From SZUA-35 sp963781035 (lineage in GTDB: Bacteria; Actinomycetota; Acidimicrobiia; Acidimicrobiales; SZUA-35), in contig CAWAEN010000009.1 of NCBI GenBank assembly GCA_963781035.1, positions 248,001 to 312,000 of the forward strand: a DNA stretch of 64,000 nucleotides, in the 5' to 3' direction. The position numbers were made by a program, and so were the translations under genes. Below, in pieces: positions 30,491 through 39,271 of the stretch (the first letter of the stretch is position 1; each line of letters begins with the position of its first letter). The notes below the pieces were generated by a model. It did not search any database and was not told where the DNA came from. It saw only the letters and a program-made list of their open reading frames with translations.

Positions 30491-31512
30491 GTGACACTCC
30501 GGATCGGTATCTACGGATCGCCCATGGACCGGCGACGGTCTCGACTACGTGATCGAGGCCGATCGGCTCGGCGCCGACTCGGTCTGGACAGCCGAGTACT
30601 GGGGCTACGACGCCCTCACTCCCCTGGCTGCCCTGGCCACTGCTACCGACCGGATCCGTCTCGGCACGGCCATCGCGCAACTCGGCACGCGCACCCCGGC
30701 CATGTTCGCGATGTCGGCGATGTCCTTGCAGCAACTGTCCGGCGGGCGATTCCTTCTCGGACTCGGAACCAGCGGGCCACAGGTGATGGAGGGCTGGCAC
30801 GGTGTGCCGTTCACCAAGCCGATCACGCGTACCCGCGAAACGATCGACATCATTCGCCGCATCACGGCGGGCGAACGCCTCGAATACGACGGCACGCTCC
30901 ATCAGCTGCCGCTGCCGAACAGCGAGGGCAGGGCGTTGCGTTCGGCCGCGCCGCCGGTCCACGTGCCGATCTACCTGGCCTCCCTGGGACCGGCGAACCT
31001 CCACCTCACGGGTGTCGCCGCCGACGGCTGGATCGGCAACTCGTTCTTCTGTGACACCGCTGACGTCTTCTTCGACCCGATCCGGGCCGGCGCCGAGTCG
31101 TCAGGACGATCGCTGGCCGACCTCGACCTCACCGTGTCGGTCAGCTGCGAGATCACCGACGACGTCGAGGAGGCCGGACGACGCCATGCCGCGGGGTTCG
31201 CCTTCACCTTCGGGGCGATGGGTTCGGCAACCACCAACTTCTACAACGATGCGTTTGCCCGACAGGGCTGGGGCGACGAAGTGGCAGCGGGTGCAGCAGC
31301 TGTGGCTGGCCGGAGATCGCGAAGCAGCGGCAGAAAACGTCCCGATCGAGATCGGCCTCCAGACCAACCTCATCGGCCCACCGGACGAGATCCGTCGTCG
31401 ACTGCGTCAGTACCGGGACTGCGGCGTGAACCTGCTCCGGGTCTCGCCGATGGGCGAGACGCTCGATGCTCGACTCGACGGCCTCGGCCAACTCCTCGAG
31501 CTGGTCGGCTGA
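30491..31512 (+). CDS. LLM-class F420-dependent oxidoreductase, copy 1 (two frame breaks)
   Basis: About 339 residues of the luciferase-like monooxygenase superfamily, F420-dependent type: LGADSVWTAEYWGYDA, RIRLGTAIAQLGTRTPAM, GRFLLGLGTSGPQVMEGWHG (cofactor-binding region) and YRDCGVNLLRVSP at the end. It would oxidise or reduce an unknown substrate with F420. The start is GTG 30491. Frames shift near 30528 (before PWTGDGLDY) and near 31285 (before RVQQLWLAGDREAA), each explained by one extra base. A paralogue follows directly, 56 bp downstream. Confidence 0.87.
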
Positions 31513-31568
31513 CATCGACCACGGTCGCCGCCGACAACGGACGCTGACGACAAGGGAGCGGAGCCGAC

Positions 31569-32619
31569 ATGAAGATCTCCGTCTCGGTCGGGAGTGCCTA
31601 CTACGACGGTGAGAACTGGGACGACCTCGTTGCCTACGTCCAGGCCGCCGATCGCCTCGGGGTCGACACGGTGTGGTCGGCCGAGGCGTGGGGCATGGAG
31701 GCCGTCGCCTCGCTCGGGTATCTGGCGGCCAAGACCGAGACACATCCGGCTCGGGAGCGGCATCATGCAGATCAGCGCTCGCACACCGGCCACCACCGCA
31801 CTCACTGCCCTGTCGATGGCCCAGATCAGCAACGACCGCTTCACTCTCGGCCTGGGGGTGAGCGGCCCGCAGGTGGTCGAAGGACTGCACGGCGACGAGT
31901 TCGCCCATCCACTCGGCCGCCTGCGGGAGTACGTCGACATCGTTCGCCAGGGTCTGCGGGGTGAGCGTCTGCAGTACGACGGCACGCCACTTCACGCTGC
32001 CCAGACCGGGCGGCGAGGGCAAGGCGCTGAAGCCGGCGATCCGGCCCCGGCCCGACCTGCCGATCTACCTCGCCACGCTCGGTCCCGAAGTCGCTCGAGT
32101 TCACCGGCGAGGTCGCCGACGGCTGGCTCGGCACCTCGTTCATCCCCGAGCACGCCGACGTGCTGCTCGATCCCATCAGGGCCGGCGCGGACGCGCGCCG
32201 GTCGATCGATCGACGAGATCGACATCGTCGTCAGCGCACCGATCACGGTGTCAGACGACGTCGATGCGCTGATCACCAAGGCCAAGCCGGGGATGGCGTT
32301 CACGCTCGGCGGGATGGGATCGGCGACGACCAACTTCTACAACGCGTCGTATTCGCGGGCCGGTTTCGGCGACATCGCAGCGCACGTGCAGCGAACCTGG
32401 GTCGACGGCGACAAGGCAGCCGCGGCCGCCGCCGTGCCGGATGAACTCGTGCTGCTCGCCTACCCGATCGGCACCGAGGAGATGGTGCGCTCGCGCATTC
32501 GGGCCTACCGCGACGCCGGGGTCACCGGACTTCGGCTCGGGCCGCAGGGTCGGACCGCCACCGAGCAGATCGCCCACCTCGAGATGGTGATCGACCTCGT
32601 GCGGTCAGCGGTGGCTTGA
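31569..32619 (+). CDS. LLM-class F420-dependent oxidoreductase, copy 2 (four frame breaks)
   Basis: About 348 residues and paralogous to the preceding gene: shared blocks include LGVDTVWSAEAWGMEA, IRLGSGIMQISARTPA, RFTLGLGVSGPQVVEGLHG, GGMGSATTNFYN and YRDAGVTGLRLGP. Frames shift near 31740, 31988, 32088 and 32195, each consistent with one extra base. GGGAGCGGAG precedes ATG 31569. Its last 15 bp overlap the convergent histidine kinase gene. Tandem F420 enzymes are common in actinobacteria; substrates are unknown. Confidence 0.85.
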
Positions 32620-34032
32620 ACCGTCCGCTGCGTTCCAGGTGACCACGGCATCGACTCCCCCGGCGGTCGATCGGTCGAGCCTGGCCGATCCACCGGCAGC
32701 GGACATCAGCTGCTCCACGATCGCAAGACCGAGCCCGGAGCCGTCAGGGCCGGAGTCTCTCCCCCGCCAGAATCGCTGGAACGCCTGTTCCCGATCGGCA
32801 TCGCTCAGACCTGGCCCCTCGTCGATGACGTGCAGCGCGACGCCATCGGGGCCGCCCTCGGATCCTCGACCCGTCGCTGAGTCTCGAAGTGCGATCACGA
32901 CTGCCGATCCGGCCGGCGACACCTCGATGGCGTTGTCGACCAGGTTGTCGATGACCTGCTCGACGGAGCCGGGCAACGCTCGCACCAAACGGCGGGACTC
33001 GATCTCGACGATCAGGTGAACATCGCGTTCTTCGGCCAGCGCCCGCCACTGATCCACTCGCTGGTCGACGATCTCCGCGAGGGCGGTCGGCACCGCGGTG
33101 ACGCCGGTCGCCTCGGAGCGCGAGAGGGTGAGGAGCCCCTCGATCATCCGATGGAGTCGATCGGACTCGGCGATGGCATCGTCGACACGCCGGCTCGCCG
33201 AAGGATCGTCGGCGACATCGTTCCCGAGCTGCTCGAGCTGTAGCCGCAAGGCCGTGAGGGGCGTACGCAGCTGGTGTGACGCCGTTCCGGCAAAGGCCCG
33301 TTGCCGCTCCACCATCTGCTGCAGCTGGACCGCCATGGTGTTGAAGGAGGTCGCGAGATCACGGAGCTCCGGAGGACCATCGTCGACCCTGGCCCGCGTC
33401 GAGAGATCACCGGACGCAAGACCGATGGTGGCCGACCGCAGGCGGGACAATGGCCGGGTGATCATCAGCGACAGCAAGGCTGCCACGACGACGGCGATCA
33501 GCAGCGAGATGGCAGCGACGACGAACAACCCTCGAACTCGATCTGCCGTTCGCTCGGAGACGATGCGCCCAGGGGCCGAGAACCGAACGGCACCGACGAC
33601 CTCATCGCCGCTGAGGACGGGCACCGCCACGAAGAAGAGATCTTCGCCGAGCGTCTCGGACGCCCGCTCACCGCTGTTCGAGACGCCGTCGAGTGCCCGC
33701 TCGATCTCAGGGCGGTTCCCGAAGTCGCTACCCACGGTGCGCTCGAGGTCAGAACCCAACACGCCGATCGCCTGATCGTCCACCACCACGACCCGAACGT
33801 CCTCCGCTGCGCTGTAGTCAGCCACGAGTCTGGCCAGCGTCGGATCGTTCGCCGCCGTCTCCGCTTCCAGGTCTTCCTCTGATCGCCCGGCGAGGATGAA
33901 CGCATCGCGTTCGAGTTTGGTGACGAGGCGATCGCGTTCGACCCGTTCGAGGTGACCGGCCAGCGGAACATCGTGGACCAGGAGAACCAGCGCGACGATG
34001 CCGACGACAGCGGCCAACAGACGGAGCCTCAT
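32605..34032 (-). CDS. Sensor histidine kinase of a two-component system
   Basis: Intact 475-residue membrane kinase. One helix near residues 5-22 and another near 165-190 (FVVAAISLLIAVVVAALLSL) flank an extracytoplasmic sensor of about 140 residues. HAMP follows (RPLSRLRSATIGLASGDLS), then HisKA with ASHQLRTPLTALR and HATPase (NLVDNAIEVSP, DEGPGLSD, GSGLGLAI). ATG 34032 overlaps the stop of the response regulator as ATGA, so kinase and regulator are coupled. The pair is divergent from the acidic-repeat/ApbE operon, its likely target. Confidence 0.92.
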   Translation of the reverse strand: MRLRLLAAVVGIVALVLLVHDVPLAGHLERVERDRLVTKLERDAFILAGRSEEDLEAETAANDPTLARLVADYSAAEDVRVVVVDDQAIGVLGSDLERTVGSDFGNRPEIERALDGVSNSGERASETLGEDLFFVAVPVLSGDEVVGAVRFSAPGRIVSERTADRVRGLFVVAAISLLIAVVVAALLSLMITRPLSRLRSATIGLASGDLSTRARVDDGPPELRDLATSFNTMAVQLQQMVERQRAFAGTASHQLRTPLTALRLQLEQLGNDVADDPSASRRVDDAIAESDRLHRMIEGLLTLSRSEATGVTAVPTALAEIVDQRVDQWRALAEERDVHLIVEIESRRLVRALPGSVEQVIDNLVDNAIEVSPAGSAVVIALRDSATGRGSEGGPDGVALHVIDEGPGLSDADREQAFQRFWRGRDSGPDGSGLGLAIVEQLMSAAGGSARLDRSTAGGVDAVVTWNAADGSSHR

Positions 34033-34715
34033 GTGGGGATCTCGAGCCGGAACCCGACGCCTCTCACCGCTGCCACCCATTCGGAGTGGCCGAGCTTCTT
34101 GCGAATCCCGGCGACATGGGCATCGACCGTCTTCGTCGGGCCGAACCAATTCGCATCCCAGACGTGTTCGATGATGTCGGTCCTCGTCCGCACGGCGCCG
34201 GCATCTTCGGCGAGGAAAGCCAACAGCTCGAACTCCTTGGGGGTCAACGCGATCTCGCCCCCGTCGAGGGTCACCCGATGCGTGCGCTGATCGATCACGA
34301 GCGGGCCGACAACGATGCGGTCGTCGTCGCCCGCCGCTCCATCAGCGTCGATGTGGTACCGGCGGGTCACCGCACGGATCCGGGCGACGAGCTCTCGGAA
34401 CCCGAAGGGTTTCACGACGTAGTCGTCTGCACCGAGTTCGAGGCCGAGGACGCGATCGAGCTCCTCGCCGCGAGCGGTCAGCACGATGATCGGCACGTCG
34501 GAGTCCGCCCGGATGGCCCGACAGACGTCGTAGCCATCCATGTCCGGCAGACCCAGATCGAGCAGGACGACGGTCGGCGCTCCGAGCCGGCCGAAGTCGA
34601 CATCGACCGCCGTCTGACCGTCGGCGGCGTGCGTCACCGTGAACCCGGAGGTCTCCAACGACTCGGTCAACGAACGGGCAATCGACGAATCGTCTTCGAC
34701 CACGAGCACGTGCAT
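34029..34715 (-). CDS. Response regulator, OmpR/PhoB family
   Basis: Intact 228-residue regulator. The receiver begins MHVLVVEDDSSIARSL, with the phospho-Asp in LLDLGLPDMDGYD, Thr in VLTARGE and Lys in VVKPFG; the C-terminal winged helix has ALTPKEFELLAFLAEDAG and KTVDAHVAGIRKKLG. It is coupled to the kinase gene. The 156 bp upstream is shared with the divergent operon and contains two direct TTCTTGGA repeats spaced one helical turn apart, a typical OmpR-family binding arrangement. Confidence 0.95.
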   Translation of the reverse strand: MHVLVVEDDSSIARSLTESLETSGFTVTHAADGQTAVDVDFGRLGAPTVVLLDLGLPDMDGYDVCRAIRADSDVPIIVLTARGEELDRVLGLELGADDYVVKPFGFRELVARIRAVTRRYHIDADGAAGDDDRIVVGPLVIDQRTHRVTLDGGEIALTPKEFELLAFLAEDAGAVRTRTDIIEHVWDANWFGPTKTVDAHVAGIRKKLGHSEWVAAVRGVGFRLEIPT

Positions 34716-34752
34716 GGCGCCATTCTCCACGGTCCTACCGAACTCTCCCCGC

Positions 34753-34771
34753 TTCTTGGACGTTTCTTGGA
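34753..34771. promoter_or_regulatory. Candidate response-regulator site: two TTCTTGGA direct repeats
   Basis: TTCTTGGA occurs at 34753-34760 and again at 34764-34771, an 11-bp start-to-start spacing (one helical turn), in the intergenic region between the response-regulator gene and the divergent acidic-repeat operon. OmpR/PhoB-family dimers bind such tandem sites. Assignment to this regulator rests on position and geometry only. Confidence 0.5.
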
Positions 34772-34871
34772 TGAGACCCAGCCGATCGTTGACCAACGGT
34801 TCTCTACCTTGACCTCACCAAGTAGTCGCACCGACGACCAACGTCGGAGAAGCCCGAACGAGGAGCCATCG

Positions 34872-35498
34872 ATGAAAACCCGAATCGCCACTGTCCTGTC
34901 CGTGATCGGCGTGCTCACAGCGGGAACAGCCGCAGCCGTCGTGAACACACAGATCTTCGAGAGCGATCCCGTCGTCGCCAACGAGTCGGCTGCGCTCCTC
35001 GCCCCGCAACCGACAACGATCGACCTGGCCACCGACGGCGGCCAGACGAGTTCGACCGACACCGCTCGGAGCTCCGGCCTCCTCACCGAATACTCGGTCG
35101 GCGACGCCGGAACGATCACGATCGATGTGATCGGTGGCCGACTACGGATCGTGTCTGTCGACCCGAGTCCCGGCTGGACGGTGATCGAACAGGAGGAGAA
35201 GACAGACGAACCGCGAGTCGAGGTGTCCCTCTCCGACGGAACCATCTCGGTCGAGTTCGAAGCTGATCTGGTCGACGGTCGGATCGTCCCCCACCTCGAC
35301 GCAACGGAGATCACGGTCTCGGGTTCGGGCACGCCCACTCCACGGGCCACCCTGCCGACGAATGACGACGACCAATACGAAGACGACGACTACGAGGACG
35401 ACGACCAGTACGAAGACGACGACTACGAGGACGACGACCAGTACGAAGACGACGACTACGAGGACGACGACCGGTACGAGGACCACGACGATGACTGA
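34872..35498 (+). CDS. Exported protein with C-terminal Asp/Glu/Tyr tandem repeats
   Basis: 208 residues, unrecognised family. An N-terminal signal or anchor (RIATVLSVIGVLTAGTAAAVV) is followed by a Ser/Thr linker, a small beta-rich domain near residues 75-155 (GDAGTITIDVIGGRLRIVSV), and from residue 168 three exact protein copies of QYEDDDYEDDD plus a partial RYEDHDDD. Such a tail is strongly anionic and could bind Ca, Fe or other cations outside the membrane. GAGGAG lies about 8 bp before ATG 34872. Its stop overlaps the next ATG by 8 bp, giving an operon with the next three genes. Confidence 0.75.
   Translation: MKTRIATVLSVIGVLTAGTAAAVVNTQIFESDPVVANESAALLAPQPTTIDLATDGGQTSSTDTARSSGLLTEYSVGDAGTITIDVIGGRLRIVSVDPSPGWTVIEQEEKTDEPRVEVSLSDGTISVEFEADLVDGRIVPHLDATEITVSGSGTPTPRATLPTNDDDQYEDDDYEDDDQYEDDDYEDDDQYEDDDYEDDDRYEDHDDD
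35373..35488 (+). repeat. 33-bp tandem repeat encoding the acidic tail
   Basis: Three 33-bp units at 35373-35405, 35406-35438 and 35439-35471 are nearly identical (the first starts CAATAC where the others have CAGTAC), with a partial fourth unit to about 35488. Near-identity at the nucleotide level suggests recent slippage or unequal recombination, so copy number may vary between strains. Confidence 0.9.
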
Positions 35499-36015
35499 CA
35501 TCGACCCGGCCACCGCCGAGCGGCTGGCTCGTCTCGGCCAACGGCGACCGGCCTCCGCCCGCACGACCACCGCGGCAGCAGCAGGAAGGCGGCCGACCGC
35601 CGGCTCCCCGGCTGCCGCGTCTCGTATCGTCGCCGCCGGCGCATCGGCCATGGCCGTGCTCGGCATGATGGCTGCCTTCGGCCAGCACGCTGCCGGCTCC
35701 TCGACCGATGAGGCATCGAGCACCGTCCCGTCGACCGCAGCATTCACCGGGGACCCGCTCACCGCCACCATCGGGAGCAATCGGGAAACGACGAGCTCCG
35801 TAGTGACGTTGGTCGACGGAGCGGGCGACAGTCGAGTCGCCACGTTGTCGCCGGTCGAGGTTCCGAACCGGATCCAACTCGCCATCCCGACGCCCGAACA
35901 GGTGGCCGTGGCCCGTCCTGCCGCGACCCAGGTGTCGCCTGCACCCTCCCCTGCTGCCGCGCCGGCCCCTGCCGCACCTGCCCCTGCCCCGGCAGCGACC
36001 TCACAGGGGAGCTGA
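35491..36015 (+). CDS. Pro/Ala-rich single-pass membrane protein of unknown function
   Basis: 174 residues. A cytoplasmic Arg/Ala-rich N-terminus (about 45 residues) leads to one membrane helix (RIVAAGASAMAVLGMMAAFG), then an extracytoplasmic part with a Pro/Ala-rich tail from about residue 145. No domain is recognised, and in particular no FMN-binding (SGAT-type) motif for ApbE modification. ATG 35491 overlaps the end of the acidic-repeat gene and the stop lies 5 bp before the ApbE gene, so it belongs to that operon. A tether or cell-wall spacer role is only a guess. Confidence 0.7.
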   Translation: MTDIDPATAERLARLGQRRPASARTTTAAAAGRRPTAGSPAAASRIVAAGASAMAVLGMMAAFGQHAAGSSTDEASSTVPSTAAFTGDPLTATIGSNRETTSSVVTLVDGAGDSRVATLSPVEVPNRIQLAIPTPEQVAVARPAATQVSPAPSPAAAPAPAAPAPAPAATSQGS

Positions 36016-36020
36016 CAGCC

Positions 36021-36947
36021 GTGTCGGTTCTCGCCGCCACCAGAGCAACAACCACGGTCATGAGCTGTGACGCCACGGTGATCGTCACTGGCAACGGACT
36101 CGATGCTCGGAACGCCATCGATCGGCTGCATCAGCTCGAGGCCAGATGGAGCCGTTTCCTCCCTCAGAGCGAGGTGAGCATCCTGAACGCCGCGTCCGGG
36201 CGCCCGACCGCGGTGTCGAACGACACGATGCGCCTCGTCATCGCCATGGTCGAGGCCTGGCATCTCACGAGTGGTCGGTTCGATCCGACGATGCTGCGAC
36301 CGATCGTCGAGGCCGGGTATGCCGTGAGCCGGAGCAACACGGACAACGTCACTCAGCTTCCGTTCGACATCCATGAACTGGGCGATCCTGACGGCATCCG
36401 AGTCGATCCTGCTTCCGCCGTGGTCCAGCTTCCGGTCGGAACCGCGTTGGACCCAGGCGGTATCGGAAAGGGCCTTGCGGCCGACATCGTGGTGGACGAG
36501 ATCCTGTCGGCCGGAGCGGACGGAGCGCTGGTCGAGATCGGCGGCGATGTCAGGGCCAGCGGCCGGCCACCGTCCGAGGACGGCTGGGCGATCGCCGTGG
36601 CCGAGGACCCGTCCGACACCCGGACAGAGATCATCCGCGTGAGCGATGGAGGCGTTGCCACCTCGACGACCCGCCGACGTCGTTGGACCCACGACGGGAT
36701 CGACCGACACCACCTTCTCGACCCGGCGACGCGGCAACCCACCATCAGCCCCGTCCGCACCTGCTCCGTGATCGCCGGAGCAGCCTCGTTGGCCGAGGCG
36801 TGTTCGAAGCTCGGCTTCGTCGATGATCCGGAGCGGGCGATCGCATCCCTCGAGCGGCATGGTCTCGCTGGGCGGTTGGTTCTCCATGACGGGGCGGTTC
36901 ACACCACCAGGGACTGGACCCGATTCAGCGTTGAGGTCCGGCCGTGA
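36021..36947 (+). CDS. apbE: ApbE-family FAD:protein FMN transferase
   Basis: Intact 308-residue ApbE-fold protein. Signatures are GGIGKG (146-151), EIGGDVRASG (172-181) and HHLLDPATRQP (230-240, the Mg/FAD site, with RQP where TG is usual). ApbE attaches FMN covalently to Ser/Thr of extracytoplasmic redox proteins. The start is GTG 36021, and no signal peptide or lipobox is seen, unusual for an enzyme acting outside the membrane. Its TGA overlaps the GTG of the ferric-reductase-like gene. A partner bearing a flavinylation motif is not evident in this operon. Confidence 0.88.
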   Translation: MSVLAATRATTTVMSCDATVIVTGNGLDARNAIDRLHQLEARWSRFLPQSEVSILNAASGRPTAVSNDTMRLVIAMVEAWHLTSGRFDPTMLRPIVEAGYAVSRSNTDNVTQLPFDIHELGDPDGIRVDPASAVVQLPVGTALDPGGIGKGLAADIVVDEILSAGADGALVEIGGDVRASGRPPSEDGWAIAVAEDPSDTRTEIIRVSDGGVATSTTRRRRWTHDGIDRHHLLDPATRQPTISPVRTCSVIAGAASLAEACSKLGFVDDPERAIASLERHGLAGRLVLHDGAVHTTRDWTRFSVEVRP

Positions 36948-37516
36948 ACGAACAGGTCTGGTGGTATCTCGCACGGAGCTCGGGGATCGTTGCCCTCGTT
37001 CTGCTCGTCCTCAGCCTCGTCTGGGGCGTTCTTCTCGCGACGCGGGTGCTCCGCCCCGTCGACCGCCCGGCGTGGCTGCTCGACCTCCATCGCTGGTTCG
37101 GGTCGCTGGCGGTCGTGATGACGGCGCTGCACCTCCTCGGGCTGGTGCTCGACAGCTACGTGGAGTTCGGCATTGCCGAGATCCTCGTGCCCGGAGCGAG
37201 CTCCTATCGTCCGCTGGCCGTCGCGTTCGGGGTTCTCGCCATGTACGCGCTGATCGCGGTGCAGGTGAGCAGTGCCTTTCGCACGCACCTTCCTCGAGTG
37301 CTGTGGCATCGGATCCACCTGCTCTCGTATCTGATGCTGTGGGCATCGGCGATGCACGCCGGATTGGCCGGGAGCGACACCGGTTCGCCCATCTACGCCG
37401 TTCTGGCGTTGGCGCTGACACTGGCCGCGGTGGGAGCCGTGCTCGTCCGCATTCTCGTGCCCGGGAGGGGCTCACGCCGTCGATCAGCGAGATCTCCTGG
37501 TGTGGTGACGCACTGA
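36944..37516 (+). CDS. Ferric-reductase-like membrane protein, two-heme type
   Basis: Intact 190-residue protein with about five membrane helices. His49 and His63 (13 residues between) and His125 and His138 (12 residues between) sit in helices and fit the bis-heme pattern of the ferric reductase / YedZ (MsrQ) membrane domain. It has no attached flavin or NAD domain, so electrons must come from or go to a separate partner. The start GTG 36944 overlaps the ApbE stop. Together the operon suggests transmembrane electron transfer controlled by the adjacent two-component system. Confidence 0.85.
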   Translation: MNEQVWWYLARSSGIVALVLLVLSLVWGVLLATRVLRPVDRPAWLLDLHRWFGSLAVVMTALHLLGLVLDSYVEFGIAEILVPGASSYRPLAVAFGVLAMYALIAVQVSSAFRTHLPRVLWHRIHLLSYLMLWASAMHAGLAGSDTGSPIYAVLALALTLAAVGAVLVRILVPGRGSRRRSARSPGVVTH

Positions 37517-37522
37517 GCTCAG
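37513..37522. terminator. 10-bp palindrome containing both convergent stops
   Basis: CTGAGCTCAG contains the TGA of the ferric-reductase-like gene (37514-37516) and, on the other strand, the TGA of the acyl-CoA ligase gene (37521-37519). It is too short to be a convincing hairpin terminator by itself but repeats the arrangement seen at other convergent junctions in the window. Confidence 0.3.
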
Positions 37523-39164
37523 GCTGTTTCCTCTGCCGCTGCGTCGTGCAGACCGAGATCGGCGATCGACTTCTCCCGCATCTCGATCTTGCGGATCTTG
37601 CCGGTGACCGTCATCGGGAAGTCGTCGACGAACGTGACGTACCGCGGCACCTTGAAGTGCGCGATCTTCCCCCGGCAGTACTCCTTGAGCTCGTCCTCGG
37701 TCAGCGTCTCGCCGGGGGCAAGCTGCACCCACGCCATGATCTGCTCGCCGTACTTCAGATCCGGCACACCGATCACCTGGGCGTCGGCGACCGCCGGGTG
37801 GGTGTAGAGGAACTCCTCGATCTCGCGGGGATAGATGTTCTCGCCGCCACGGATGATCAGTGTCCTTGATACGGCCGACGATGTTGACGTAGCCGTCCTC
37901 GTCCATGGTCGCGAGATCACCGGAGTGCATCCAGCCTTCGGCGTCGATGGCCTCGGCGGTCTTCTCGTCGTCGTTCCAGTAACCGAGCATCACGTGGAAG
38001 CCGCGAGTGCAGTACTCGCCGTCCGGACCCACGCTCGACCGTGTCACCGGTTTCGGGGTCGACGATCTTCGCCTCGACGTGGGGCAGCACACGACCGACC
38101 GTGGTCACTCGATGCTCGACCGAGTCGGTGGTGCTGGTCTGGGTCGAAACCGGCGAGGTCTCGGTCATGCCGTACGCAATCGTGACCTCGGACATGTTCA
38201 TCTGGTCGATGACCTTGCGCATCACCTCGATCGGGCAGGGTGATCCGGCCATGATCCCCGTGCGCAGGGAGGACAGATCGAACGCCTCGAGATCGTCGTG
38301 GCCGAGTTCGGCGACGAACATGGTCGGCACGCCGTAGAGCGATGTGCAGCCGCTCGTCCTGAACGGTCTGGAGAACGGCGTTCGGGTCGAAACTGGGGCA
38401 CGGAATCACCATCGTGGCGCCGTAGATCGAGCAGGCCAGGTTGCCCATCACCATGCCGAAGCAGTGGTAGAAGGGCACCGGGATACAGACCCGGTCCGTC
38501 TCGTCGTAGCCACACGCCTGCACCGACGAGCAACGCATCGTTGAGGATGCTTCGATGACTCAGGGTGGCACCCTTCGGGAAGCCGGTGGTTCCCGATGTG
38601 TACTGGATGTTGATCGGGTCGTTCCGGTCGAGCGACGCCGCCCGAGCAGCCAGATCCTCGTCGGAGACCGATTCTCCGTCGGCGAGCAGGGCAGCCCAGT
38701 CGTCTGTGTCGAAATAGACGACGTCGACCAGATCGGGCAGCTGCGGACGGACCGCTTCGACCATGTCCCGGTACATCGGAGGTCAGGTACTCGGTGCGGG
38801 TGACGAGCATCCGACAACCCGACTGACGCAGCGCGTACTCGAGCTCACTGGTTCGGTAGGCCGGATTGATGTTGACCTGGATCGCCCCGATCGCGGCCGT
38901 TGCGTACTGGATGTACACCCACTCGGCGAAGTTCGGACTCCACATCGCCACCCGATCGCCCTTTCCCACTCCTCGTGCCATCAAGCCCTTCGCCACCTGA
39001 TCGACGGTGGCGGCGAACTCGGTCCACGTCTGACGAATCCCCTGATGGGGCACCACCAGCGCCTCGCGATCGGGGAAGCGCTCGACGGTTGTGGCGAGCA
39101 TCTCGCCGATGGTCTCTTCGAGCAACGCCAAGTCGGTGGCGCCATGGTCGATTGCTGCAGTCAT
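37519..39164 (-). CDS. Long/medium-chain acyl-CoA ligase, AMP-binding (about five frame breaks)
   Basis: About 546 residues of the ANL adenylating superfamily: YTSGTTGFPKG (P-loop), YGMTETSPVS (adenine pocket), GWMHSGDLATMDEDGYVNI (hinge Asp) and TGKIRKIEMRE (C-terminal catalytic Lys). It activates a carboxylic acid as acyl-AMP and then acyl-CoA. Frames change near 38775, 38535, 38350, 38030 and 37865; each restored piece continues the family sequence. The order and length resemble FadD3/AcsF-type medium-chain ligases. Convergent with the ferric-reductase-like gene, the stops being 2 bp apart. Confidence 0.87.
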
Positions 39165-39271
39165 CGGAATCCTCCGGTAGACGGGTCGGTGGGCATTCGG
39201 TGGTCTGGGCGGGACCTGAGTGTGACGACTGGTCTAGCCGAAGGAGCACGCCGATGCGTCGCCGCGGAGGG

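Noticed and set aside
35373..35488. Short direct repeats as a CRISPR array
   Set aside because: Units are contiguous without spacers and lie in frame inside a gene; they encode a peptide repeat.
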